Assembly: GCA_013334545.1 (NCBI GenBank)
Contig: JAAXXJ010000215.1
Coordinates: 1-5,592 of the forward strand
Direction: 5' to 3'
DNA: 5,592 bases
Source of the DNA: Nitrospirota bacterium
GTDB taxonomy: Bacteria > Nitrospirota > UBA9217
The notes beneath the pieces are model-generated. The model was not told the DNA's origin, ran no database searches, and was given only the letters and a program-made list of their open reading frames with translations. The first letter of the stretch is position 1, and every line of letters starts with the position of its first letter. A program made the translations under genes and the position numbers. Positions 1 through 4,995 of the stretch are shown in pieces.

Positions 1-624
1 ATCAAATTTGCCAAAAGCCTTATGATTCAACTTGGAGTTCGTTTCAAGCAGATCAAGGTTCTTTCTTATACCCTCTTCACCCGATTTAATGAGGCCGTAT
101 TTTATCCTGGCAAAATTGTTGGAGCTCAGTGTCCATCCTTTCCATGGAACAGTACCCTCCTGCGAAAATGTATACCATCCGGGAATTGTATTTACCTGTT
201 TATCACTTGTCAGTCCGGTAAAGTTCTGTGATAAATAGATTATAGAAGGTACTCCGCATATATCACCTGTCATATCCAGTTCAGTGGGATCGCGCATAAG
301 GAGCTGTGCAGTATTGTAAACAGATGCAATCCCTTTAAATGTTCCATTTCCAGTCGGCATGGTTTCGCCTGAAAAAGTTGCTGCAGACCGGGTATATACT
401 TCAATCTCGGAATTGCAGTCTGTCAGAATATTTTCTCCTGAGAATGTTCCGGCAGTTTTAAACTGTGTTCCTGTAATTGAGACATATTCAGACTGGTGCT
501 TCCCATCAAGGAGCTCATCAATTGTAACGCTCACAGGCTCGATAGGAGCCGGAGTAAGACTATCCACTTTCACCTGGGCAGGCACGGAAACGCCATCCAG
601 CGAAAGCACCACCTGATCATTATG
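1..624 (-). CDS. Fragment of a Bacteroidota-type secreted protein (DUF5689-like plus choice-of-anchor-J-like), both ends missing
   Basis: The minus strand is open without a stop from 624 to 1 (208 codons), and the frame continues open on both sides. Counting from 624, residues about 31-123 resemble DUF5689, an OB-fold-like domain of secreted Bacteroidota proteins: VSVTIDELLDG near 31-41, EVYTRSAATF near 75-84, and MPTGNGTFKGIASVYN near 89-104, followed by a segment of the DPTELDM type. Residues about 128-175 (YLSQNFTGLTS, IPGWYTFSQEGTVPWKGW, then SSNNFARIK) resemble the start of a DUF5017 or choice-of-anchor-J domain, which often follows DUF5689. The family typically sits in lipoproteins or secreted nuclease-like proteins of unknown role. 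The tail after about residue 176 no longer looks like that family, so another junction near position 100 is possible. Most of this stretch is clearly more AT-rich than the rest of the window. Family calls are from memory of motifs; the precise function is unknown. Confidence 0.6.
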
Positions 625-786
625 GGCAATCTGCAGGCCCTGCGCCATCAGCTTCTTGCCCGACTGGATGCCGGGGTCGTCGGTGTAGCTCACCACCACG
701 CCCGGGGCCTGGAAGCCAGGGGCGGCGACGCTGCGGATGCCCTTGCCGGCCATCAGCGCACGGATGCGGTCACCCGGCTGCTCCAT
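625..786 (-). pseudogene. Fragment of a class V aminotransferase (serine-pyruvate / alanine-glyoxylate type), near the C-terminus
   Basis: Read on the minus strand, these 54 codons contain RIRALMAGKGIRSVAAPGF, then QAPGVVVSYTDDPGIQSGK and LMAQGLQIA. This is the late C-terminal domain of PLP-dependent class V aminotransferases of the serine-pyruvate or alanine-glyoxylate group. In those proteins the segment normally continues with a short tail containing a pattern like AAGVPLQCDE. Here it switches abruptly after QIA to the Bacteroidota-like sequence. The N-terminal 300 or so residues, including the PLP lysine, are absent because the sequence upstream on this strand is the antisense of a cytochrome b gene. 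The GC-rich composition suggests a proteobacterial source. It is a fragment with no complete partner on either side, whether through misassembly or a real rearrangement. The family call is fairly secure; the exact edges are uncertain by 10-20 bases. Confidence 0.6.
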
Positions 787-790
787 CTGG
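766..790. other. Probable chimeric junction between aminotransferase fragment and cytochrome b gene
   Basis: To the left of this interval the meaningful reading is on the minus strand (aminotransferase). To the right it is on the plus strand (cytochrome b561-type). Both readings use the bases here: plus strand RLLHLGL and minus strand MEQPGDRI. No start codon or ribosome binding site for the cytochrome lies at the boundary. The join therefore cuts into the cytochrome gene rather than lying between two genes. A second join of the same kind lies near 615-630, at the other end of the aminotransferase fragment. Confidence 0.55.
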
Positions 791-1311
791 GCCTGGCGTG
801 CTTCGGGCTGCTTGCCTGGGGCACCGGCTGGCTCGCTGACGATTACAAAGAGCTGAGCCACATCGGCTTCTCCATGCACGGCTGGCTCGGAATCGGTACC
901 GCGGTCTTCACCGGCCTGCGCCTGCTCTATGGATTCGCGGGTCCTCGCCCCGTCCGTTTCTGGAACTGGCTCCCCGTAACGCCCGCCCGCCTCGATCTTG
1001 TCTGGGAGGACCTGCGCGGCCTGTCCCAGCTCCAGCTGCCCGACCGCGAGCCCCGGCAGGGGCTTGCCGCCGTGGTAGAATCATTCGGGTTGGCGGTCTT
1101 CACGTTCCTGTCCGGTACGGGCATCGCCTTGTTCCTCTACCTCGAGCCCGGGACAAAGGCGCGTGGGACCATGCACTTCGTCAAGGAGCTGCACGAAGCA
1201 GGCGAGGTGCTGATACCGCTGTTCATCAGCGTACACGTCGGAGCGGTCCTTATGCATGCCTTGACCGGCCGGCATCTCTGGAGAAAGATGCTTTTCCTGC
1301 GTGATCCATAA
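775..1311 (+). CDS. Cytochrome b561-type membrane diheme cytochrome b, 5' end missing
   Basis: The 178 codons resemble the bacterial cytochrome b561 / Ni-Fe hydrogenase b-subunit family, which moves electrons between the quinone pool and a periplasmic or cytoplasmic partner. Counting from the Arg at 775, four hydrophobic segments lie at about 4-20, 31-56, 104-123 and 140-164. Candidate heme-ligand histidines are H4 (RLLHLGL), H35 (SMHGWLG), H140 (KELHEAGE), H154 and H161. The two-heme interpretation is inferred from this pattern. The frame stays open back to an ATG at 496, but residues before about 775 are antisense of an aminotransferase and are not cytochrome. The true N-terminus, probably only a short stretch, is missing and no ribosome binding site is visible. 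The stop is followed after 51 bases by the next cytochrome gene on the same strand, so the two are probably cotranscribed. Confidence 0.75.
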   Translation, partial: RLLHLGLACFGLLAWGTGWLADDYKELSHIGFSMHGWLGIGTAVFTGLRLLYGFAGPRPVRFWNWLPVTPARLDLVWEDLRGLSQLQLPDREPRQGLAAVVESFGLAVFTFLSGTGIALFLYLEPGTKARGTMHFVKELHEAGEVLIPLFISVHVGAVLMHALTGRHLWRKMLFLRDP

Positions 1312-1362
1312 ATCCAGCACCGGCGTATGCAGCTCCTTGCCGCAGCCATCGGAACTGTTACC

Positions 1363-2289
1363 ATGAAAACACGTGCGAGATCCATCATTGTCCTGTGTGC
1401 CTCATGCCTCTTCGCCCTCCTGTTCTCCTCCCTTGTCAGGGCCACGCCCGACTATGCCAAGCAGACCGGCTACGAATGCGGGAAGTGCCATGTCGATGTC
1501 ATCGGCGGAGGCAAGCTGACGCCTGTCGGCGAGGCCTTCCTCGAGTCCCAGAAAGCGAAAGGCCAGTACCGCCAGCTCTCGACGACCCAGCACGTCATAC
1601 GCCTGTTCGTCGGCTATCTGCACACGCTGACGGCTATCGTCTGGTTCGGGACCATCATGTACGTCCACGTACTTCTGAAGCCGGCCTACGCGTCGAAAGG
1701 ACTTCCCAAGGGCGAACTCCGGCTCGGCTGGCTGTCCATGGCGACACTCCTCGTGACCGGTACGCTCCTGACCATCGCACGCATGCCGAACCTCGCGGCC
1801 TTCACCACGACGCGCTTCGGCATCCTGCTGTCCATCAAGATCGCCCTCTTCCTCGTCATGCTGACGAGCGCGTTCATCGTGACGGTCTTTATCGGGCCGA
1901 AGATGCGGCAGCGGCTCAAAAGCCCCGTGGCGGCCTGCCTCTCCAAGGAAATGACGATGGAACAGCTGCTGGCCTTCGACGGCAAGGAGGGTCGGCCCGC
2001 CTATATCGCCTATAAGGGAATGGTCTACGACATCACGAACAGCAGGTTCTGGAAGAACGGCCAGCACATGGTGAAGCACCACGCCGGCACGGACCTGACC
2101 GACGTTCTGAAGAACGCGCCTCATGGTGAGGACAAGGTGCTCGCCATGCCGCAGGTGGGCATGTGCGTCGCGACCGACCGAAAACCGGAAAAGCCTCTCT
2201 ACGAGAAGGTTTTTTACTTCTTCGCCTATATGAACCTCGCACTCGTCTTTGTCATTATCTTCGTTATTTCTCTCTGGCGCTGGTGGTAA
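1363..2289 (+). CDS. Fusion protein: signal peptide, c-type heme segment, CopD-like membrane domain, cytochrome b5-like domain, C-terminal TM helix
   Basis: This 308-residue protein joins several redox modules. Residues 1-27 form a signal peptide (MKTRAR, a hydrophobic run, then a likely cut after VRA). C39-G-K-C42-H43 is a single CxxCH heme c site. Residues about 77-179 hold three helices resembling CopD (GYLHTLTAIVWFGTIMYVHV, with H87 and H102). Residues about 198-266 match the cytochrome b5-like heme/steroid-binding fold as found in anaerobes (MVYDITNSRFWKNGQHMVKH, then AGTDLT and APHG). H240 and H254 are the likeliest axial ligands, with H235 and H239 nearby. A last helix covers 283-305 and the chain ends RWW. 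Lys/Arg-rich loops after helices 1 and 3 put the b5 domain in the cytoplasm and the heme c in the periplasm (positive-inside inference). The start at 1363 is preferred over an in-frame ATG at 1327 because it begins a normal signal peptide. A weak GGA lies 9 bases upstream; 1327 has no Shine-Dalgarno sequence. It lies downstream of the b561 gene, probably in the same operon. Confidence 0.8.
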   Translation: MKTRARSIIVLCASCLFALLFSSLVRATPDYAKQTGYECGKCHVDVIGGGKLTPVGEAFLESQKAKGQYRQLSTTQHVIRLFVGYLHTLTAIVWFGTIMYVHVLLKPAYASKGLPKGELRLGWLSMATLLVTGTLLTIARMPNLAAFTTTRFGILLSIKIALFLVMLTSAFIVTVFIGPKMRQRLKSPVAACLSKEMTMEQLLAFDGKEGRPAYIAYKGMVYDITNSRFWKNGQHMVKHHAGTDLTDVLKNAPHGEDKVLAMPQVGMCVATDRKPEKPLYEKVFYFFAYMNLALVFVIIFVISLWRWW

Positions 2290-2406
2290 AACCGTTGAGA
2301 GCTCGGGTCGCGAGCATGGACCGGCCAATGCGGTCAGGGCCGACCTCCAGCACCTTCGCCATGCCGGCCCTGCCATCCTGTTAGCGACAAAATTCAGATC
2401 AAAATT

Positions 2407-2434
2407 TTGCTTGATTTTCTTGTTCTTTTATGAA
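2407..2434 (+). promoter_or_regulatory. Candidate sigma-70-type promoter for the 12-heme cytochrome
   Basis: The 219-base gap between the fusion gene and the multiheme gene holds no recognisable gene. Its left part (about 2290-2385) is GC-rich with no clear terminator. Its centre (about 2388-2440) is strikingly AT-rich for this locus. Within that tract TTGCTT (2407-2412) and TATGAA (2429-2434) are spaced 16 bases apart, a weak -35/-10 pair that would give a leader of roughly 65 bases. The exact boxes are uncertain; the AT-rich island is the firmer signal. Confidence 0.35.
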
Positions 2435-2508
2435 AAAATGCGCCCCGTTGCTCCGGACCTTCCCCATCAATTCTCGATCGCTTTCAATATCGTTTTTCAG
2501 GAGGAACT

Positions 2509-3375
2509 ATGAAACGGAACATACGTGCAATAATGCTGCTGTTGATGCTGTTCCCGGTGCTCCTGTCGTGCCTTGCGACCCAGGCCATGGCCGCCGGAGA
2601 GCCCCAGAAGCAGATCAAGACAACGCTCAGCGCCAGCGACTGCGGCAAGTGCCATGAAACGCAGGCCGCCGACATCGAATCGGCCGGCACCAAGCACAAG
2701 ACCTCGGTCAGTTGTCAGGACTGCCATACGGGCCACCGCCCCGCGTCAAAGAACAACATCCCGGCCTGCTCCAACTGCCATCAGGGCAAACCGCATTTTG
2801 AACAAAAGGTATGCCTGTCGTGCCATACGAATCCGCACACGCCGCTCAAGGTGACCTTCAAAACGCCGATGACTGAACCCTGCCTCGCCTGCCACTCATC
2901 GCAGATCAAACAGCTGCGCGAGAACAAGAGCAAGCACTCGGCCAAGAACTGCACGGACTGCCACGATGTGCACCGCAAGATACCGCAGTGCACGCAGTGC
3001 CACAAGTCCCATTCCGCGGACATCACGGCCGCCGACTGCAAGAAATGCCATAAGGCGCATATGCCGAAAATCGTGACCTATGCGTCCGATGTCCCATCGA
3101 ACTACTGTGCCGCCTGCCACAAGACAGAGTTCGATTTGCTGAATGCGAAAAAGACCAAGCACAGCACGCAGTCCTGCGCCGCCTGCCATCAGGACAAACA
3201 CAAGATGGTCCCGAACTGCAAGGACTGCCACGGCGACAAGCATCCGGCGGGCATCATGGCCAAGTTCCCGAAGTGCATCGAATGCCACAAGAACCCGCAT
3301 GACCTGAACAACTGGACCGCCGCGCCGGCAGCCACGAAGGAAGCGGCGCCGAAGAAAAAGCCGAAAAAGCAGTAA
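2509..3375 (+). CDS. Periplasmic dodecaheme c-type cytochrome (12 CxxCH)
   Basis: The 288-residue protein has twelve CxxCH heme-attachment motifs, with first cysteines at residues 45, 69, 87, 102, 125, 148, 161, 177, 200, 223, 237 and 256. Exactly twelve further histidines lie outside the motifs (63, 76, 96, 110, 143, 155, 168, 184, 218, 231, 245, 264), so all hemes could be bis-His ligated and act as pure electron carriers. Three tetraheme units repeat at about 45-110, 125-184 and 200-264. The N-terminus is a Sec signal peptide with a likely cut after AMA (residue 28). LLSC at 18-21 is a weaker lipobox-like alternative that would make it a lipoprotein. The C-terminal 20 residues are Ala/Pro/Lys-rich, ending in KKKPKKQ. 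AGGAGG at 2499-2504, four bases from the ATG, sets the start. The gene is followed at once by a strong terminator. Its likely role is to carry electrons from the membrane cytochromes across the periplasm; the final acceptor cannot be read from sequence. Class III (c3/c7-like) cytochrome c domains are the closest match. Confidence 0.9.
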   Translation: MKRNIRAIMLLLMLFPVLLSCLATQAMAAGEPQKQIKTTLSASDCGKCHETQAADIESAGTKHKTSVSCQDCHTGHRPASKNNIPACSNCHQGKPHFEQKVCLSCHTNPHTPLKVTFKTPMTEPCLACHSSQIKQLRENKSKHSAKNCTDCHDVHRKIPQCTQCHKSHSADITAADCKKCHKAHMPKIVTYASDVPSNYCAACHKTEFDLLNAKKTKHSTQSCAACHQDKHKMVPNCKDCHGDKHPAGIMAKFPKCIECHKNPHDLNNWTAAPAATKEAAPKKKPKKQ

Positions 3376-3402
3376 GAGATCGCCGTTCGACCGATCACCT
3401 GC

Positions 3403-3435
3403 AGGAGGGCCTTAGCGATAAGGCCCTCCTTTTTT
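3403..3435 (+). terminator. Strong rho-independent terminator after the 12-heme cytochrome gene
   Basis: A perfect 12-bp stem, AGGAGGGCCTTA (3403-3414) with TAAGGCCCTCCT (3419-3430), is closed by a GCGA (GNRA) tetraloop. The stem's last T runs on into five more T (3431-3435). It lies 27 bases after the cytochrome stop and ends that transcription unit. The opposite strand lacks a T-run, so it acts in one direction only. Confidence 0.95.
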
Positions 3436-3474
3436 ATTCAACCTCCGGCGTCCCTCTCTCTCCTCCCTGCCCTG

Positions 3475-3490
3475 TATGACACAGGTCATA
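3475..3490. promoter_or_regulatory. Crp/Fnr-family-type operator palindrome (TATGAC-N4-GTCATA)
   Basis: TATGAC ACAG GTCATA is a perfect 6+6 inverted repeat with a 4-base spacer. TGAC-N4-GTCA is the half-site layout of Crp/Fnr-family regulators, including DNR/NNR-type nitric-oxide sensors and HcpR-type regulators of anaerobes. Its centre (3482.5) is 41.5 bases before the A of the ATG at 3524. It also overlaps the upstream in-frame ATG at 3476, which argues against that start. The regulator is not in the window, so its identity is unknown. Confidence 0.6.
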
Positions 3491-3511
3491 TCCCTTCCTG
3501 TTCCTTCGTGG

Positions 3512-3519
3512 TATATAGT
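3512..3519 (+). promoter_or_regulatory. Candidate -10 element of a leaderless promoter for the NapH-like gene
   Basis: TATATAGT holds either TATATA (3512-3517) or TATAGT (3514-3519, five of six matches to TATAAT). With the first reading, transcription would start at or near the A of the ATG at 3524. The palindrome at 3475-3490 would then be centred at -41.5, the standard class II activator position. No -35 hexamer is evident, as expected where an activator replaces it. Confidence 0.5.
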
Positions 3520-3523
3520 GATC

Positions 3524-4459
3524 ATGAAAAAAGTGGGCCTGACAACGTGGCGACGCATCTCCCAGGTCGCGTTCATTCTGTTCGTCTTCCTGATGCCGGT
3601 GCTGAACATCCTGCGCATCGATTCGGACACCCATGAGCTCATCCTGTTCGGCACGTCCTGGAGCTTCGGCATCCAGCCGGAATATTTTACGGACAGGACA
3701 CCGCTGGGCGCATTGCATATCGCTGGCCAGTTCTTCCTGAAGGGCATCCTGCCGTGGGTCCTGTTCCTGGCAATCTTCCCGCTGCTCGGCTGGCTCACCG
3801 GAAGGCTCTTCTGTGGGTGGCTCTGCCCTGAAGGCGCACTGTTCGAGCTGTCGGACTTCCTGACGCTCAAGCTCACCGGCAGGAGGAACCTCTTCGGGAA
3901 GCGCCCGAGCGATCCGGTGAACGCGAAAGGCAATCCTCTTCTCTACGGGGCCATTGCCGTCCTGAGCGCCGTTGTCATCCCCCTGGCGGGCGGGATCGCC
4001 CTGACCGGATATTTCGTGGCGCCCAAGACCGTCTGGCACCAGGTCATGACCGGAGAGCTCACCTTTGGCGTGAAAGCGGGCATCATCGGCGTTGCCATCT
4101 ACATGCTCATCACATCCATCGTCGTGCGCCATATCCTCTGCCGGTACGTCTGCGCGGCCGGGCTCATGCAGATGCTCTTCGGCTGGATCAGCCCGGTGTC
4201 CCTCAGGATCAAGATGGACACGAACCGGATCTCGGTTTGCACGGACTGCAAAGGCTGCGACCAGTCCTGCTTCATGAACGTGACGCCCCGGAAGAACAAA
4301 CGTGACATATCGTGCGTGAACTGCGGCGCCTGCATTGTGGCGTGCAACAAGGAGCTCGGCACAGGCAAGGGCCTGTTCCATCTCGGCTTTGGCAAGGGCT
4401 GCGCCCTGCCGGAGGAGAACTGTAGGAGCCTTGCATCCTCAAAAACCATCAGTGTGTGA
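3524..4459 (+). CDS. NapH-type membrane protein with two 4Fe-4S ferredoxin motifs
   Basis: From the ATG at 3524 the product is 311 residues. Four hydrophobic helices lie at about 12-31, 70-93, 139-165 and 181-205. Two membrane-edge cysteine motifs follow helices 2 and 4: GRLFCGWLCPEG (C97, C101) and CRYVCAAG (C206, C210). These are the signature of the NapH/CcoG/NosR-like polyferredoxin family. The C-terminal cytoplasmic part has two clusters, CxxCxxCxxxC at 239/242/245/249 and at 264/267/270/274. The family takes electrons from menaquinol or other donors and passes them toward periplasmic cytochromes; that role here is inferred from the cytochrome neighbours. An in-frame ATG at 3476 would add 16 residues, but it sits inside the operator palindrome and follows a pyrimidine-rich stretch without a ribosome binding site. 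The 3524 start also lacks a Shine-Dalgarno sequence, consistent with a leaderless message. The second motif has CAAG where many relatives have CPxG. It is a separate unit from the cytochrome gene, since a strong terminator lies between them. The neighbours do not show whether it is true napH, so no symbol is given. Confidence 0.85.
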   Translation: MKKVGLTTWRRISQVAFILFVFLMPVLNILRIDSDTHELILFGTSWSFGIQPEYFTDRTPLGALHIAGQFFLKGILPWVLFLAIFPLLGWLTGRLFCGWLCPEGALFELSDFLTLKLTGRRNLFGKRPSDPVNAKGNPLLYGAIAVLSAVVIPLAGGIALTGYFVAPKTVWHQVMTGELTFGVKAGIIGVAIYMLITSIVVRHILCRYVCAAGLMQMLFGWISPVSLRIKMDTNRISVCTDCKGCDQSCFMNVTPRKNKRDISCVNCGACIVACNKELGTGKGLFHLGFGKGCALPEENCRSLASSKTISV

Positions 4460-4468
4460 CACCAATCC

Positions 4469-4570
4469 GCCACAGAGCTCACAGAGAGAACAGAGAGAAA
4501 GGACCATCGGAGCCGCCCGTTGGTCTTCTCGCAGCATGCATATCTCGGCGACCTCGGGGTGCTCAGTGGC
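4469..4570. repeat. Imperfect inverted repeat of the CCACAGAG / CTCAGTGG type
   Basis: GCCACAGAGC (4469-4478) and GCTCAGTGGC (4561-4570) pair at 9 of 10 positions. Inside them, purine-rich CACAGAGAGAACAGAGAGA on the left faces a partly complementary CTCGGCGACCTCGGGG on the right. A smaller pair, GACCA/TGGTC (4502-4506 and 4520-4524), lies in the middle. The left part is an irregular CACAGAG tandem. Repeats of this flavour are, from memory, scattered between genes in several anaerobic lineages and behave like short palindromic or MITE-like elements. No second copy is in the window. It fills nearly all of the gap between the NapH-like gene and the cupin gene. Confidence 0.5.
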
Positions 4571-4588
4571 AAGAAAAGAGGCTAGAAA

Positions 4589-4903
4589 ATGGAAACCATC
4601 GACCTGAAGAAAGTAGCGAAGTTCTACCCCGACCGCATCTCCCGCGAGATGCTGAAGGACAGCCCGGAGATGCGCATCGCCCTCATGTGCCTCAACCCCG
4701 GCCAGAAGTTGGACCCCCACAAGGCGCCGCTCCGGCTGCTGATGTACTGCGTCGAGGGCAAGGGCACCTTCACCGTGGGTGACGAGAAGATCGTGGCAGA
4801 CGAGAAGACCTGCATCCCCTGCGACCCGAACGTTCCACATGGCTTTGCTGCGGACCAGGGAGAAAAACTGGTCGTCATGGCCGTCGTGACGCCGGTGGAG
4901 TAA
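4589..4903 (+). CDS. Small single-domain cupin protein
   Basis: This 104-residue protein is a compact cupin (Cupin_2-like beta-barrel). The first motif is NPGQKLDPHKAP (residues 36-47) with CVEGKGTFTVGDEK (54-67) after it. The second is CIPCDPNVPHGFAA (75-88). Candidate metal ligands are H44 and H84. The usual second His of the first motif (HxH) is missing, so any metal site would be atypical. E56 lies near the usual Glu position. Four cysteines are present (34, 54, 75, 78), including a CxxC pair at 75-78 just before the second-motif His. No signal peptide is seen, so it is cytoplasmic. The ATG at 4589 has a modest GAGG seven bases upstream (4578-4581). Small cupins of this kind occur beside redox and stress genes in anaerobes, but their substrate is usually unknown and none is assigned here. 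It may share a transcript with the NapH-like gene, as no terminator is visible between them, and it is closed by the terminator at 4942-4970. Confidence 0.8.
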   Translation: METIDLKKVAKFYPDRISREMLKDSPEMRIALMCLNPGQKLDPHKAPLRLLMYCVEGKGTFTVGDEKIVADEKTCIPCDPNVPHGFAADQGEKLVVMAVVTPVE

Positions 4904-4941
4904 AGCCCGCACACGCGATGCCATCTCTGTGTTATTATAAG

Positions 4942-4970
4942 AAGCAGGCGGCAGGTCCGCCTGCTTTTTT
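4942..4970 (+). terminator. Rho-independent terminator between cupin and peroxiredoxin genes
   Basis: AAGCAGGCGG (4942-4951) and CCGCCTGCTT (4957-4966) form a perfect 10-bp stem with a CAGGT loop. The right arm runs into six consecutive T (4965-4970). It ends the cupin transcript. It also lies just 25 bases before the peroxiredoxin ATG, so it could sit in that gene's leader if transcription starts upstream. A TATTAT box at 4933-4938 would give a start near 4945, but no -35 box is seen. Confidence 0.9.
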
Positions 4971-4982
4971 CATTCTTTCTCG

Positions 4983-4990
4983 AAGGAGGT
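4983..4990 (+). promoter_or_regulatory. Strong ribosome binding site fixing the peroxiredoxin start
   Basis: AAGGAGGT is a near-complete complement to the 16S rRNA 3' end, with six bases between GGAGG and the ATG at 4996. It rules out the upstream in-frame ATG at 4918, which precedes the terminator hairpin and would give a meaningless N-terminal extension. Confidence 0.9.
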
Positions 4991-4995
4991 CATCT

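Noticed and set aside
496..774. N-terminal extension of the cytochrome b561 frame starting at ATG 496
   Set aside because: The frame is open, but the residues are His/Arg/Ala-rich antisense of the aminotransferase and Bacteroidota-like fragments, with no membrane helix or ribosome binding site.
1327..1362. Start of the fusion protein at ATG 1327
   Set aside because: It would put 12 residues ahead of a well-formed signal peptide and has no ribosome binding site.
1402..2376. Long minus-strand reading frame (324 codons) opposite the fusion gene
   Set aside because: It is a mirror of a GC-rich plus-strand gene with clear domains. Its own product is Arg/Glu/Asp-rich without motifs and lacks a plausible ribosome binding site.
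2290..2385. Terminator or small gene after the fusion gene
   Set aside because: GCTCG/CGAGC makes only a 5-bp stem without a T-run, and no frame shows a recognisable product or ribosome binding site.
2386..2416. Fnr-like site in the AT-rich tract before the multiheme gene
   Set aside because: The ATCAA and TTGAT halves are in reverse order and eight bases apart, and CAAAATTTTG is a simple AT palindrome. Neither matches a known operator layout.
3434..4381. Long minus-strand reading frame opposite the NapH-like gene
   Set aside because: Same reason: the plus strand encodes conserved Cys motifs and helices, and the minus product is low-complexity and motif-free.
4918..4995. Upstream ATG at 4918 as the peroxiredoxin start
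   Set aside because: It would translate through the terminator hairpin, and the strong ribosome binding site at 4983-4990 points to 4996.
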